Positions 33,887-43,794 are shown, counted from the first letter of the stretch. The stretch: 64,000 bases of DNA from Parcubacteria group bacterium (GCA_002687175.1 NYZP01000002.1:1-64000), one strand, 5' to 3'. The notes: generated by a model not told the origin, from the sequence alone. Program-made: numbers and translations.

Positions 33887-34390
33887 ATGAAAAAAGTATT
33901 GGTTATTGGTTCAAATGGATCAGGAAAATCTACCTTTGCTAACAAGCTTAGCCGGAAGATAAGACTTCCTTTAATTCATCTTGATCAGCACTACTGGAAA
34001 CCGGGTTGGCAGAGAACATCTAAGGAGGAGTGGCGCACAAAAGTCACCAGATTACTTCAAAAAGATTCCTGGATCATGGATGGCAACTACCAAAGCTCGC
34101 TTGATATTAGGATACCTGCCAGTGATACAATCATTTGGCTTGATTTGAATCGCTTTGTCTGTTTATGGCGAGTCCTGAAAAGAAAATTGTTGCAAGATAG
34201 AGTTGATAAGCTAAATGGTTGCCAGGAAAGAGTTGACATTCATTTTATAAAGTGGATTTTATGGAATTACCCCAGACACGATAAACCAGAAATTAGAAGA
34301 TTAATAGCAAAACATAAACATAAACAAATCTTTGTCCTAAAGTCACAGCAGAACACTAAGAATCTGCTTGACTCCCTTAGTAATAATTAA
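33887..34390 (+). CDS. P-loop kinase of the FlaR / adenylate-kinase-like type
   Basis: 167 residues. P-loop GSNGSGKST (8-16), then the family segment LPLIHLDQHYWKPGWQRTSK and SWIMDGNYQSSLDIRI, where nucleobase or phosphate acceptor binding is expected, and IIWLDLNRFVCLWRVLKRKL. Annotated in other genomes as a DNA topology modulation protein (FlaR); the true substrate is unknown. The ABC transporter gene starts 2 bp after its stop. Confidence 0.8.
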   Translation: MKKVLVIGSNGSGKSTFANKLSRKIRLPLIHLDQHYWKPGWQRTSKEEWRTKVTRLLQKDSWIMDGNYQSSLDIRIPASDTIIWLDLNRFVCLWRVLKRKLLQDRVDKLNGCQERVDIHFIKWILWNYPRHDKPEIRRLIAKHKHKQIFVLKSQQNTKNLLDSLSNN

Positions 34391-34392
34391 CT

Positions 34393-36177
34393 ATGTCATT
34401 TAAAGATAGTCCAGTAATATTTTTAACCCGCAAGACTTGGCAATACTCCAAGGGCAACCGACGTAACGTCGTGCTGTACATGGGGCTTTTTTTGATTGCC
34501 AACAGCATAAACTTTTTTGAACCTTTACTAGTTGGCCGATTACTTAATATTATTCAAGAACAAGGTGTCAACAGCGAGAGTTTGCCAAGCTTAATAGGTA
34601 CTATTTCATTATTTCTGGCTATTACGGTGGGCTTTTGGATGTTTCATGGTCCGGCTAGAGTGATTGAACTTAAAAATGCTTTCCTCGTTCGTGCCAACTT
34701 CAAGAAATATTTGTTAGACGGGACCATGGATCTACCTACTGAATGGCACACTGATCACCATTCCGGAGATACTATTGATAAGGTAGAAAAAGCCACCACC
34801 GCTCTCTATGAATATGCCGGGGATACGTTTGAAGTGATAGACACCATCATTAGGCTACTGGGTTCTTACATTGTTTTAAGCTATTTTAATCTTCATTCCA
34901 GCTACATTGTTGCCTTCATGGTAGTGTTTACGGTTATTTTAATTTTTAAGTTTGATAAGACTCTGGTTAAACAGTACAGTGAACTTTATAAAGCGGAAAA
35001 TAGAATTGCTGCCAAGATTTTTGATGTTATCAGCAACATCTCAACTGTTATTATTCTACGAATTGAAAGTTTAGTTTCCAAATCAATTTATCAAAAAGTA
35101 ATGCAGCCGTTTAGACTTTATTCTAAAAACACCATCCTTAGCGAATCAAAATGGTTATTGGTGTCGGTCAGTAGTTCAGTAATGATATTTTTGGTGTTGT
35201 CATCTTATTTATATTTTAATGTCACTGCCGGTACGACAATTATGATTGGCACAGTCTACATATTATATGGCTATGTCCAGAGGGTGAACGGTATTTTCTT
35301 TAGAGTGGCTTATTTATATAATCGGATTGTTAGACAAAGGACAGCTGTTTATAATGTAGAGGAAATTAGTAGTAGATTTGAAAATAGAGCCGAACGTACG
35401 GCTGGAAATTTAAACAAACAATGGTCAGAACTGCAAATCAAAGATTTGAATTTTTCTTACCACACCAAGGAAGGTGAAGATCTTCACTTAGATAATGTTA
35501 AGTTAGGCATAAAGCGTAATAGTCACACCGCTTTGGTTGGTGAAAGTGGTAGCGGTAAAACAACCTTACTGAAAATTATTCGAGAATTATATAAAGCCAA
35601 GAATGTTAAAGTTTATCTAGATGGTCAAAAGCTTAAAGATGGTTTTAGTTCAATTAGTTCAGACATAACATTGATTCCTCAAGATCCGGAAATTTTTACT
35701 ACCACTATTTTAGAAAATATCACGGTCGGTGTTGAACACAAGTTGTCCTACGTCAAAAAATTTACTGACATGGCTCGCTTTACCGAGGTGGCTGAAAGTT
35801 TGCCTAAAAAATTTAATTCTTCCATTGTTGAAAGAGGGGTTAATTTAAGTGGTGGTGAGAAACAGCGCCTGGCATTGGCTCGTGGACTAATGGCTGGTGA
35901 TGATAAACAAATTATATTGCTCGATGAACCTACCAGTAGTGTTGATTTTGCTAATGAGTGGGAGATTTTTCAAAATATTTTTGCCGGGTTTAAAGACAAG
36001 ACCATTATTGCCTCGGTTCATCGTCTTCACCTGCTCCCCCTGTTTGATCAGATCTATTATTTTAAATCCGGTAAAATAATTGCTGCTGGTAGCTTTGATG
36101 AACTTATCAAAAATTCCAAGCCGTTCATTACAGCTTGGAATAAGTATGATAAGAACAAGAATAGCTCCAGTAATTAA
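34393..36177 (+). CDS. ABC exporter half-transporter (permease fused to ATPase)
   Basis: 594 residues. N-terminal six-helix ABC membrane domain (about 25-325), then an ATPase with Walker A GESGSGKTT (383 on), Q-loop LIPQDPEIF, signature NLSGGEKQRLALARGL and Walker B IILLDEPTSSVD, H-loop SVHRLH. It should function as a homo- or heterodimer exporting a lipid, peptide or drug; the substrate is not evident. Starts 2 bp after the P-loop kinase gene, so they are probably one unit. Confidence 0.9.
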   Translation: MSFKDSPVIFLTRKTWQYSKGNRRNVVLYMGLFLIANSINFFEPLLVGRLLNIIQEQGVNSESLPSLIGTISLFLAITVGFWMFHGPARVIELKNAFLVRANFKKYLLDGTMDLPTEWHTDHHSGDTIDKVEKATTALYEYAGDTFEVIDTIIRLLGSYIVLSYFNLHSSYIVAFMVVFTVILIFKFDKTLVKQYSELYKAENRIAAKIFDVISNISTVIILRIESLVSKSIYQKVMQPFRLYSKNTILSESKWLLVSVSSSVMIFLVLSSYLYFNVTAGTTIMIGTVYILYGYVQRVNGIFFRVAYLYNRIVRQRTAVYNVEEISSRFENRAERTAGNLNKQWSELQIKDLNFSYHTKEGEDLHLDNVKLGIKRNSHTALVGESGSGKTTLLKIIRELYKAKNVKVYLDGQKLKDGFSSISSDITLIPQDPEIFTTTILENITVGVEHKLSYVKKFTDMARFTEVAESLPKKFNSSIVERGVNLSGGEKQRLALARGLMAGDDKQIILLDEPTSSVDFANEWEIFQNIFAGFKDKTIIASVHRLHLLPLFDQIYYFKSGKIIAAGSFDELIKNSKPFITAWNKYDKNKNSSSN

Positions 36178-36183
36178 CCAAAG

Positions 36184-36216
36184 AAAAAAGCTCGATACCT
36201 TATGGTGTTCGAGCTT
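36184..36216 (-). terminator. Terminator of the winged-helix-repeat gene
   Basis: Minus-strand AAGCTCGA...TCGAGCTT hairpin followed by TTTTCTTT. Convergent ABC gene on the other side. Confidence 0.75.
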
Positions 36217-36222
36217 GTGTGA

Positions 36223-37242
36223 TCAGGCTTGAATGTATAGGCCTGTTTTTTGGTCTTCTTCAACGCCGGGAGCTTCGATGATTTCACTTTCTTCAAGAAG
36301 CCAGTCAACTGCATCTTGAGTTTTATCGTCACAGTCATTTTGACTGACGTCGGACGACAAGGTCCATCTTTTGGTGCCTACTAAGTAGATCCGCTCAGAA
36401 ATTTCGGTTACTCCGATGCCGTCAGGCATATTCTCTACTATAATGTCCAGGACAACCGCTTGCCACTCTTCTTCGGTTTCGATAATAAGTGATTTTCCGC
36501 TATAACCGCTGGCACCAGAGCTATCACTTGAAGCACCATTATCGTTGGTGCTTGTACCATAATCTTCAACAGCAAAAGGATCAACTTCGTCTTCACCGTT
36601 GTCATTCCCGTCATCAAGAGCAAGGCGTTGCCAAACGGCAGGACCCCGGCCATAACTGTCAACCAACCCTTTTCCTTTAAGCACTTGTAAGAGGCTAGAA
36701 ACTCGGGAACCAATGGTGAATTGTTTACCATTTTTTGGATGGAATGAATCATCGCCAGCCAACTGCTCTACAATTTGAGCATTGGTAATTCCACTCCCAT
36801 CACTTGGCATCAAGTAGTAAACCCTGGCTTCTTTGGAGTTTGGGTTCAGCCCAATGCCGTTCAAATCAGACTGACCGTTTTTCTCGAGCTGCAGATACTT
36901 CTCCCAGGCCTTGGCTTCAGCCCACAAGGCTTGATTTTTACCCCGGCCATTACTTTGAACATCTCCAGCCCTTTTTAATCGTTGGAGGATGTAGTGAACA
37001 CCGGATTTTAGATCTTCACGATCACCACCTTGAGAATTAAAGGCTTCATCGTCAACTGCCCAGTCGAGAATTTGAGAGGTTGTAGTTTCCTTACCTAGAT
37101 TGAAAAGAAATAAGTAAAGCAGAGCAGTTCGGTAGAGTTGTTTCCCTGGTTTGAATTTGACGTAGTAGGTCAATTTCTTTTCAGAGGCCCCTTCCTGTTC
37201 AGGGGCTAATGCTTTGTCAGTAGCTCCCTTTTCAGGTTGCAT
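36223..37242 (-). CDS. Protein with three winged-helix-like repeats, unknown function
   Basis: 339 residues, GC-rich. Two clear internal repeats share the pattern (T)xAQI..L..D..F....G......RV..LLQ.LK..G.V.S.GRG...W: TTSQILDWAVDDEAFNSQGG with LKRAGDVQSNGRGKNQALW (about 55-110), and ITNAQIVEQLAGDDSFHPKN with LKGKGLVDSYGRGPAVWQ (about 150-208). A weaker third copy follows an acidic Ser/Asp linker. This is the look of helix-turn-helix wings, so DNA or protein binding is likely. The N-terminal 25 residues are disordered. Ribosome site GGGAG and own promoter and terminator. No family name recognised. Confidence 0.6.
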   Translation of the reverse strand: MQPEKGATDKALAPEQEGASEKKLTYYVKFKPGKQLYRTALLYLFLFNLGKETTTSQILDWAVDDEAFNSQGGDREDLKSGVHYILQRLKRAGDVQSNGRGKNQALWAEAKAWEKYLQLEKNGQSDLNGIGLNPNSKEARVYYLMPSDGSGITNAQIVEQLAGDDSFHPKNGKQFTIGSRVSSLLQVLKGKGLVDSYGRGPAVWQRLALDDGNDNGEDEVDPFAVEDYGTSTNDNGASSDSSGASGYSGKSLIIETEEEWQAVVLDIIVENMPDGIGVTEISERIYLVGTKRWTLSSDVSQNDCDDKTQDAVDWLLEESEIIEAPGVEEDQKTGLYIQA

Positions 37243-37313
37243 AGTATGTTTCTCCCTGGTTGGTTGAGGGTAAATTGTTGAAGAGCTTATTTATTAAAGA
37301 ATGAACTGGTTTT

Positions 37314-37342
37314 AATCTAGAACAATTATTTGGTTAAGTCAA
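37314..37342 (-). promoter_or_regulatory. Promoter of the winged-helix-repeat gene
   Basis: Read leftward: TTGACT (37342-37337), 17 bases, TAGATT (37319-37314). Confidence 0.65.
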
Positions 37343-37365
37343 TCAACATAATTACTTACTGTATT

Positions 37366-37390
37366 TAAAAAACCCTGACCAATGTCAGGG
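37366..37390 (-). terminator. Terminator of the CoA-binding / aminopeptidase unit
   Basis: Minus strand CCCTGAC/GTCAGGG followed by a T-run. Confidence 0.85.
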
Positions 37391-37410
37391 TAGATGTTGT
37401 AAAACTTATT

Positions 37411-37815
37411 TTAGCCTGCTGATTTATTCAATTCAGTCATTATGCAGGGACCACCGTAAACGCAGTTTATTTTTTTTTCGGCACAAAAATCAATCGCTTC
37501 TTGATTCTCGCTCCCCTCCTGTAACCAAACATTTTCAATGGTGCTGTCTTGGGCAACTTCTTTCAAGACTTTTAATGTTTGGTCTGGTGGCACGACAAAG
37601 ACTACGACATTAACTATTACTGGTACATCTAAAACACTGGCATAACAATCTTCACCCAGAATTTCTGGCGTTTTTAGATTAATTGGAAAAACCATTCTTT
37701 TGCTTTCCAGAATGGCTTTAAACACCTTATGACCGTATTTCTCATCATTATTAGTAGCACCGACCACAGCAAAGGTGTTTCCTTTATTAATCATTTCTTT
37801 GATTAATTCTTCCAT
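37411..37815 (-). CDS. CoA-binding domain protein (YccU type)
   Basis: 134 residues, a stand-alone Rossmann CoA-binding domain: TFAVVGATNNDEKYGHKVFK (nucleotide loop), VFPINLKTPEILGEDCYAS and VNVVVFVVPPDQTLKVLKEV, then NVWLQEGSENQEAIDFC. Related domains occur in succinyl-CoA synthetase and acyl-CoA synthetases. The role is unknown. It lies 37 bp downstream of the aminopeptidase on the same strand and shares a terminator. Confidence 0.88.
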   Translation of the reverse strand: MEELIKEMINKGNTFAVVGATNNDEKYGHKVFKAILESKRMVFPINLKTPEILGEDCYASVLDVPVIVNVVVFVVPPDQTLKVLKEVAQDSTIENVWLQEGSENQEAIDFCAEKKINCVYGGPCIMTELNKSAG

Positions 37816-37852
37816 ATAAATAATTTATAGTTTTTTTTATCTTTTGTCTACA

Positions 37853-39073
37853 TTAAACAGTAAATTTTCCGTCCTTATATATTACTTTTTGTTTGCCATT
37901 TTTAAGAGTGGCGGTAACAGTTCGTTTAGAGGTGGAAATTATATCAGTATGAACTGAACTGTCATTAAAGCCCAGTTTTTTCCATTGAGCTTTAGTAGTT
38001 TTAGCAATGTTACCGGAATAGGCATCATTGTAAGAAGCGCCTAAAGCAATATGAGTATTACCATATGGTCCACCAATATTTTCGTCATATAATGTCTCGG
38101 CCATGAATTTGGAAATTTTAGAGAAACGTTTATCGGTTAAAGAAAATTCACCAACCTTGTTAGCATTAGGGGTGTCAATCATATGTTTTAAAACGGCATA
38201 ATTTTTTTTAGCTTTACTGTTGACTACTTTGCCATTTTTAAATTCTAGTTCAATGCCCGTGATTAAATTACCATAACGATATAATGGTTGATCAAATTTA
38301 ATCCAACCATTAGTGCCCCGCCAATCAGGCGAGGTAAAAATTTCAAAGCTAGGAATGTTGGCCCCGCGGCCACCAAGGAACCTTCTTTTTTCTCCCAATT
38401 TAATATTTAGGTCAACGTCTGGTCCTTTGACATTAATGATGTCAATATTAAGGTTGTTCAACTTGGTAATAGTTTTTTGAATTTGAGAGGTAACAGCTTT
38501 CCATTTTTTAACTGGCGCGCCATCTCGTAAAAAACAGGCTTTAATAATCTCATTCCAATATTCATTTAAACTCAGTCCAGCCTCTTTGGCCATTTCCGGG
38601 GTACCATACAAAGCCAAGGTCCAAGTGAATCTACCTTTGTTTTCCTTATCCCGTCGCCAGTCCATGTAGGGTTTAAAGGCTTCGCCACGTTTCATTATTT
38701 TTTTAGGATCAACGCCTTTGAGGGCTTGTTTGTCTGTTTCGGAAATTATAAAAATAGAGTGATCAACTTCATCAATTAATCCACGAAGATATTTTTTTGG
38801 GAAAAAAGATAACTGCTGGTCATTAGCATAATAATAAAATTCACGATCATAAGGATGTTTCTTGTCCGAGTCAGGCCGAAAGTCAGTAATGGCGTGACCA
38901 CCAGCTTTAAGAATGGCTCGTCGTAAAGCCATTAACATTGGCTTGGCATATTCATAAACAATAACGTATACCGTGTCGCCAGGTTTAATCCCCTTGCCAC
39001 CGTTAAGGGCAAAGTTAACCAGGACGTCAGCATAGTTGTCTAATATTTTTTGAGAGGGGGAATAATTTTTCAT
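37853..39073 (-). CDS. M29-family aminopeptidase
   Basis: 406 residues, metal-dependent leucyl-type aminopeptidase of the M29 (thermophilic aminopeptidase) family. Expected metal ligands are visible: Glu in ANIPSFEIFTSPD, Glu in VGEFSLTD, Glu and His in ETLYDENIGGPYGNTHIALG, His and Asp in SSVHTDIIS. I prefer the ATG at 39073 to the one 18 bases upstream, because an extended -10 (TGCTATAAT) ends only 6 bases before it. This would make the message leaderless. It probably recycles peptides in the cytoplasm. Confidence 0.85.
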   Translation of the reverse strand: MKNYSPSQKILDNYADVLVNFALNGGKGIKPGDTVYVIVYEYAKPMLMALRRAILKAGGHAITDFRPDSDKKHPYDREFYYYANDQQLSFFPKKYLRGLIDEVDHSIFIISETDKQALKGVDPKKIMKRGEAFKPYMDWRRDKENKGRFTWTLALYGTPEMAKEAGLSLNEYWNEIIKACFLRDGAPVKKWKAVTSQIQKTITKLNNLNIDIINVKGPDVDLNIKLGEKRRFLGGRGANIPSFEIFTSPDWRGTNGWIKFDQPLYRYGNLITGIELEFKNGKVVNSKAKKNYAVLKHMIDTPNANKVGEFSLTDKRFSKISKFMAETLYDENIGGPYGNTHIALGASYNDAYSGNIAKTTKAQWKKLGFNDSSVHTDIISTSKRTVTATLKNGKQKVIYKDGKFTV

Positions 39074-39079
39074 GAGTAC

Positions 39080-39088
39080 ATTATAGCA
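39080..39088 (-). promoter_or_regulatory. Extended -10 promoter giving a leaderless message
   Basis: Minus strand TGCTATAAT, then six bases, then ATG. The same TGTGCTATAAT string forms the dnaA promoter. Confidence 0.55.
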
Positions 39089-39104
39089 CAACTTTTACAG
39101 TGGG

Positions 39105-39132
39105 TTGACTTTATTAAGTATCTATGTAATAC
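39105..39132 (+). promoter_or_regulatory. Promoter of rpsP with structured leader
   Basis: TTGACT (39105-39110), 16 bases, TAATAC (39127-39132). The 130-nt leader can fold: AGTACC-TA-GTACT, GGTTCCGGCGAACC and CTTGACTGGCGAGTCAGG. Possible autoregulation of S16, or a GC-rich repeat remnant. Confidence 0.5.
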
Positions 39133-39263
39133 TACCTTTACTTTAGTACCTAGTACTAATAAGGAAAAGTCGTCGCTCGCGGTTCCGGCGAACCACCTTG
39201 ACTGGCGAGTCAGGTAAAATGGAACCATTATTAATTCATTAGGTATTTTTTTATTATAAAATT

Positions 39264-39773
39264 ATGCTAAAAATACGATTAGCCCGAGTGGGCAAAAAGA
39301 AAAAACCTACTTATCGATTCATTGTTTCTGAATCTGCTCGAGATCCTTTTGGTAAAGCCTTAGAAATTTTAGGTCACTATAATCCTTTTTCCAAGGTGAT
39401 TGATGTAAAAAAGGACAGAATTTTACACTGGATATCTAAAGGAGCTCAAGTTTCGCCAACGGTTCATAATTTACTTGTTGACCAAAATGTTTTAGAGGGT
39501 GATAAAATTAGAGCTTCGAAATCAAAGAAAAAGAAAAAGGGCGGTACTGAAAAATCAGACAAACCTGCTGAAGGTGAGACTAAGCCAGAAGAATCAAAGG
39601 AAGAACCTAAAAAAGAGGAAAAGCCAGAAGAAAAGAAAGAAGAAGCTCCAAAGTTTGTGGAAGCTCCTGCGGAAACTAAGGACAAGGCAAAGGAAGAAGT
39701 TAAGGAAGATAAGGCTGATTCAAAACCTGCAGAGGTTAAGAATAAAGATAAAAAAGAAGATAAAACAGAGTAG
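39264..39773 (+). CDS. rpsP: 30S ribosomal protein S16 with long charged tail
   Basis: 169 residues, against about 80-90 in most bacteria. Residues 1-85 are ordinary S16: MLKIRLARVGKKKKPTYRFI, ARDPFGKALEILGHYNPFSK and a WISKGAQVSPTVHNLL motif. Residues 90-169 are a low-complexity Lys/Glu/Pro tail. Such tails occur on ribosomal proteins of some CPR bacteria. Promoter and folded leader upstream; khpA and trmD follow, the usual order minus rimM. Confidence 0.93.
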   Translation: MLKIRLARVGKKKKPTYRFIVSESARDPFGKALEILGHYNPFSKVIDVKKDRILHWISKGAQVSPTVHNLLVDQNVLEGDKIRASKSKKKKKGGTEKSDKPAEGETKPEESKEEPKKEEKPEEKKEEAPKFVEAPAETKDKAKEEVKEDKADSKPAEVKNKDKKEDKTE

Positions 39774-39778
39774 CAAAC

Positions 39779-39806
39779 TTGACAAATTGATTATTTGTGA
39801 TATAAT
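39779..39806 (+). promoter_or_regulatory. Promoter of khpA
   Basis: TTGACA (39779-39784), 16 bases, TATAAT (39801-39806) with upstream TG. A leader of about 130 nt follows with ATTCCT...AGGAAT and CAACCA-CTT-GGTTG hairpins. Confidence 0.75.
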
Positions 39807-39936
39807 GTTTCTATTCCTTGAAAACAGGAATTGGTACCACACTGTTTTTCTAAGCAACCACTTGGTTGTCTGGGAAGGTCGGCAGTGCTGGTTGTACTGT
39901 AAGTAATTTACCCTAACTTTTATAAGTTGAGGTAAT

Positions 39937-40275
39937 ATGGTGGATAGATCTATGGCTGCAAAGCATGACGATCAAGAATTTGTCGAATACCTAGTCAGAG
40001 CCATCGTTGGCAATCCTGACGACGTAAAGACAGAGAGAGCCGTTGATGAGATGGGAGTATTAATTACTCTGCATCTAAACCCAGCTGACATGGGCTATGT
40101 CATTGGCCGACAAGGTCAAACAGCTCGTGCTATTCGAACCCTACTTAAGATTGTAGGTGCTAAGAATAACGCCCGAGTAAATTTGAAGATCCATGAACCG
40201 GAAGGTTCACAGCGACCTTCAAAACCAACTGAAACTCAAGCTGATACTTCAGTTGTTGATGATCTTAAAATCTAA
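39937..40275 (+). CDS. khpA: KH-domain RNA-binding protein KhpA
   Basis: 112 residues: the first half carries EFVEYLVRAIVGNPDDVKTE and the KH signature VIGRQGQTARAIRTLLKIVG. KhpA is a small RNA-binding protein that works with KhpB in Gram-positives. GAGG four bases before the ATG at 39937 supports the start; an ATG 15 bases later is possible. It lies between rpsP and trmD, the usual place, has its own consensus promoter, and ends before a strong terminator. Confidence 0.9.
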   Translation: MVDRSMAAKHDDQEFVEYLVRAIVGNPDDVKTERAVDEMGVLITLHLNPADMGYVIGRQGQTARAIRTLLKIVGAKNNARVNLKIHEPEGSQRPSKPTETQADTSVVDDLKI

Positions 40276-40288
40276 CTTAGATTTTCAA

Positions 40289-40323
40289 CAAAACCCCGCT
40301 ACATGAGCGGGGTTTTGTTTTTG
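40289..40323 (+). terminator. khpA terminator
   Basis: Perfect CAAAACCCCGCT/AGCGGGGTTTTG stem with ACATG loop and T-run. Confidence 0.9.
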
Positions 40324-40355
40324 ATAATTTATATGTATAATTCTTATTAGAGTAT

Positions 40356-41042
40356 ATGAAACAGTTCGATATTGTAACTATATTTCCAGGTATATTTTCC
40401 GCCAAGGGCGGACCCGCCTCTGGCGGGGATTCTTGTTGTTATTTTGACTATGGTATTATGCGACAGGCTATTAAAAAGAAACTGATTAAAATTAATATTC
40501 ATGATTTAAGAAAGTCTACCACTGATAAACATCATACTGTTGATGATCGACCTTATGGTGGTGGTCCCGGTATGATTTTAATGGTTGAACCTATTGTAAA
40601 GATGCTTAAGTCAATCAAGAAGAAAAAGAAAACTAGAGTTATCATGTTGGCTCCAGAGGGCAAAAAGTTTGATCAACGTCAAGCCGAACGTTTGGCCAAA
40701 TATGATCAGTTGATATTATTGTGTGGGCGCTATGAAGGATTTGATGCTCGAGTAGAAAAGTATATTGATGAAAAAGTTTCCATTGGTGATTATGTTTTAG
40801 CCGGCGGTGAGTTAGCCGCGATGGTGGTAACCGAAGCCGTGGCTCGACACGTTCCCGGAGTGGTTGGTCATGAACATGCTTTAGATGACGAGACATTTTC
40901 TCATGATTTAGATTATATTGAATATCCGCAGTACAGTCGGCCCGAGAGTTATAAAGGGCAGAAGGTGCCTAAAATTCTTTTGTCCGGCAATCATGCCGAA
41001 ATTAAAAAGTGGCGTCAGAGCAAAAGGAAGAAGAGAAAGTGA
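40356..41042 (+). CDS. trmD: tRNA (guanine-37-N1) methyltransferase
   Basis: SPOUT methyltransferase that makes m1G37 and prevents frameshifting. 228 residues. Core motifs are DDRPYGGGPGMILM, LCGRYEGFDARVEKYIDE and the knot region SIGDYVLAGGELAAM, then LDDETFSHDLDYIEYPQYSRP. An insertion of about 14 residues, SAKGGPASGGDSCC (15-28), follows the N-terminal strand FDIVTIFPGIF and is encoded by a GC-rich palindrome; normal TrmD proteins have only a few residues there. The insertion keeps frame, so the enzyme is probably still made. Confidence 0.93.
   Translation: MKQFDIVTIFPGIFSAKGGPASGGDSCCYFDYGIMRQAIKKKLIKINIHDLRKSTTDKHHTVDDRPYGGGPGMILMVEPIVKMLKSIKKKKKTRVIMLAPEGKKFDQRQAERLAKYDQLILLCGRYEGFDARVEKYIDEKVSIGDYVLAGGELAAMVVTEAVARHVPGVVGHEHALDDETFSHDLDYIEYPQYSRPESYKGQKVPKILLSGNHAEIKKWRQSKRKKRK
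40398..40428. repeat. REP-like double palindrome inside trmD
   Basis: CCGCC-AAG-GGCGG followed by CCCGCC...GGCGGG, closely like the intergenic copy at 43703-43732 (CCGCCAGAGGCGG, then AGCCTCTGGCT). Confidence 0.65.
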
Positions 41043-41055
41043 ACCTTCTCTATTT

Positions 41056-41202
41056 GTCATTCTGAGCGAAGCGAAGGATCTCTGAATAACTGACGAGGAG
41101 GATTTGTTTCTCAGATGATGATTACAGTATTCGAATGGTCAGAGATCCTTCGACTACGTCACTCTCTACGGTCGTGACTCCGCTCAGGATGACAAGGAGT
41201 GA
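41056..41202. repeat. Gene-less inverted-repeat element (TCATTCTGAGCG type)
   Basis: Left arm TCATTCTGAGCG...AAGGATCTCTGA (from about 41057) faces TCAGAGATCCTTCG (41140 on) and CTCCGCTCAGGATGACA (to about 41201). The interior is not a convincing gene. Repeats of this wording are widespread in bacteria. A related TCATTCTGAAC...AGGATCTC lies in the T-box leader (52053-52079). Confidence 0.6.
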
Positions 41203-41282
41203 CGTACAAACCAATAAAAAAACAGCCACTAAATTCGGGGTTGTTTTTATGTACTCTCAGAAGCAACAAACGCAATGTTCAC

Positions 41283-41342
41283 GACTTCAGTTGAGTAGAC
41301 TTCAGTTGAGTAGGAGAAGGAAGGTTTAAAGTTTCCTTCTCC
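41283..41342. repeat. 15-bp tandem duplication followed by a hairpin
   Basis: ACTTCAGTTGAGTAG twice in a row, then GGAGAAGGAA and its complement around TTTAAA. It lies between trmD and the small membrane gene. Function not known. Confidence 0.5.
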
Positions 41343-41344
41343 GG

Positions 41345-41551
41345 TTAAAGGTTGCGGATCACGTTGTAACCGCTGATTATTGCCCAGCGGCACAGACGAT
41401 AGATACTTCTCATCACCCAAGTGATGAAATTCTCAACCTCCCGAGAGATGAATCGATTGATTCTTTGTCTCGTTTTTTCCCATCCCATGAAGGAGAGGCA
41501 AAAGTTGAGTCCGAAGACTAATACTACGATTGAAAGTACGAGCTCAAGCAT
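41345..41551 (-). CDS. Small membrane protein, unknown
   Basis: 68 residues with one N-terminal membrane helix (MLELVLSIVVLVFGLNFCLS) and an amphipathic, Arg/Trp-rich rest (WVMRSIYRLCRWAIISGY). Ribosome site GAGAGGA 6 bases before the ATG; consensus promoter on the same strand. The family is not recognised. A topology like small holin- or stress-type peptides is only a resemblance. Confidence 0.55.
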   Translation of the reverse strand: MLELVLSIVVLVFGLNFCLSFMGWEKTRQRINRFISREVENFITWVMRSIYRLCRWAIISGYNVIRNL

Positions 41552-41596
41552 TTTATTTCCTCTCTTTTGATTTTTCTGTTTATTTTGGTTAAATAT

Positions 41597-41625
41597 ACTA
41601 TATCATATATTATAGATATTGTCAA
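41597..41625 (-). promoter_or_regulatory. Promoter of the 68-residue gene
   Basis: Read leftward: TTGACA (41625-41620), 17 bases, TATAGT (41602-41597). Confidence 0.75.
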
Positions 41626-41725
41626 GTATAGTAATTGTATTTTCTCTAGTATTAGCTAAAATTTTGAGCTTTTATTTAAATAATCCCCTGTTTATATAGT
41701 GTGACTAAGTAAGTGCTAAAATATC

Positions 41726-41754
41726 TTGACACTACGGTAAAAAGGGTGTAATAT
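41726..41754 (+). promoter_or_regulatory. 16S rRNA promoter
   Basis: TTGACA (41726-41731), 17 bases, TAATAT (41749-41754), about 370 bp before the mature 16S start. Confidence 0.75.
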
Positions 41755-42121
41755 ATATAGTAGGATAAATATTAATTTTGAAAACGCGTATAACCACTTC
41801 TCAATAACAATATTGCGTTATCCCAACTGAACCAGTTTGGGATGAGAAAAAACAGTGGTGTCTAAAGGACTTTGGATCCCTCTGTTTTTTCTTCTGCTAA
41901 TATTGACTTAATTTGATGAAAGCCTCGCGGTGACTCAAACTAAGCAAGAAGGAAAAGAACTTTGACAACCAAAATGTGACAAAAACCACATATATATTTT
42001 CATTAATTCCAATAAATTCAATTCATGTCCTCATGAAAATGGGGATTAAGGTGGCAACTACCTTTCTATTTATTAGTTGTAAAATTTTTTAAGAAATTTA
42101 CTCTGTAAAATTCTTAAATCA
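41755..42121 (+). other. 16S rRNA leader with terminator-like hairpin
   Basis: About 365 bp without a gene. TCCCAA...TTGGGA (about 41820-41842) is followed by GAAAAAACAG (41846-41855) pairing with CTGTTTTTTC (41882-41891), a hairpin ending in a T-run, so part of the transcripts may stop here. The rest is likely processing sequence. Confidence 0.5.
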
Positions 42122-43600
<1,479 letters not shown>

Positions 43601-43702
43601 TAGGGAGATATAAGGATGGAGAGCCGGAATTCCGCTCTTCATCACTAGTCGCCATTCTGAGCAATCAGAGTGAGGGAATTAGTGTAAATATGAATTGGTT
43701 TT

Positions 43703-43732
43703 CCGCCAGAGGCGGACCAGCCTCTGGCTGGT
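43703..43732. repeat. REP-like double palindrome
   Basis: CCGCCAGAGGCGG plus CCAGCCTCTGGCTGG, downstream of 16S. Same element class as the insertion in trmD. Confidence 0.6.
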
Positions 43733-43759
43733 TGTCACATTTTGTTTGTTAAATAAAAG

Positions 43760-43783
43760 AACCGTCTTAACGGCGGTTTTTTT
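43760..43783 (+). terminator. 16S transcript terminator
   Basis: AACCG...CGGTT hairpin with a run of seven Ts. Confidence 0.75.
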
Positions 43784-43794
43784 GTTTGTTAGTA

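Noticed and set aside
36438..37040. Frames antisense or out of frame within the winged-helix-repeat gene
   Set aside because: Low-complexity composition and no start signals; shadows.
39464..39906. Lys/Ser-rich frames around the rpsP tail
   Set aside because: Produced by the repetitive AAG/GAA codons of the S16 tail on either strand or in another frame.
41135..41329. A 64-residue frame after trmD
   Set aside because: Lies across the inverted-repeat element and tandem duplication; no ribosome site.
41846..41891. 6S RNA upstream of 16S
   Set aside because: The hairpin is short and ends in a T-run; it lacks the long, bubbled 6S stem.
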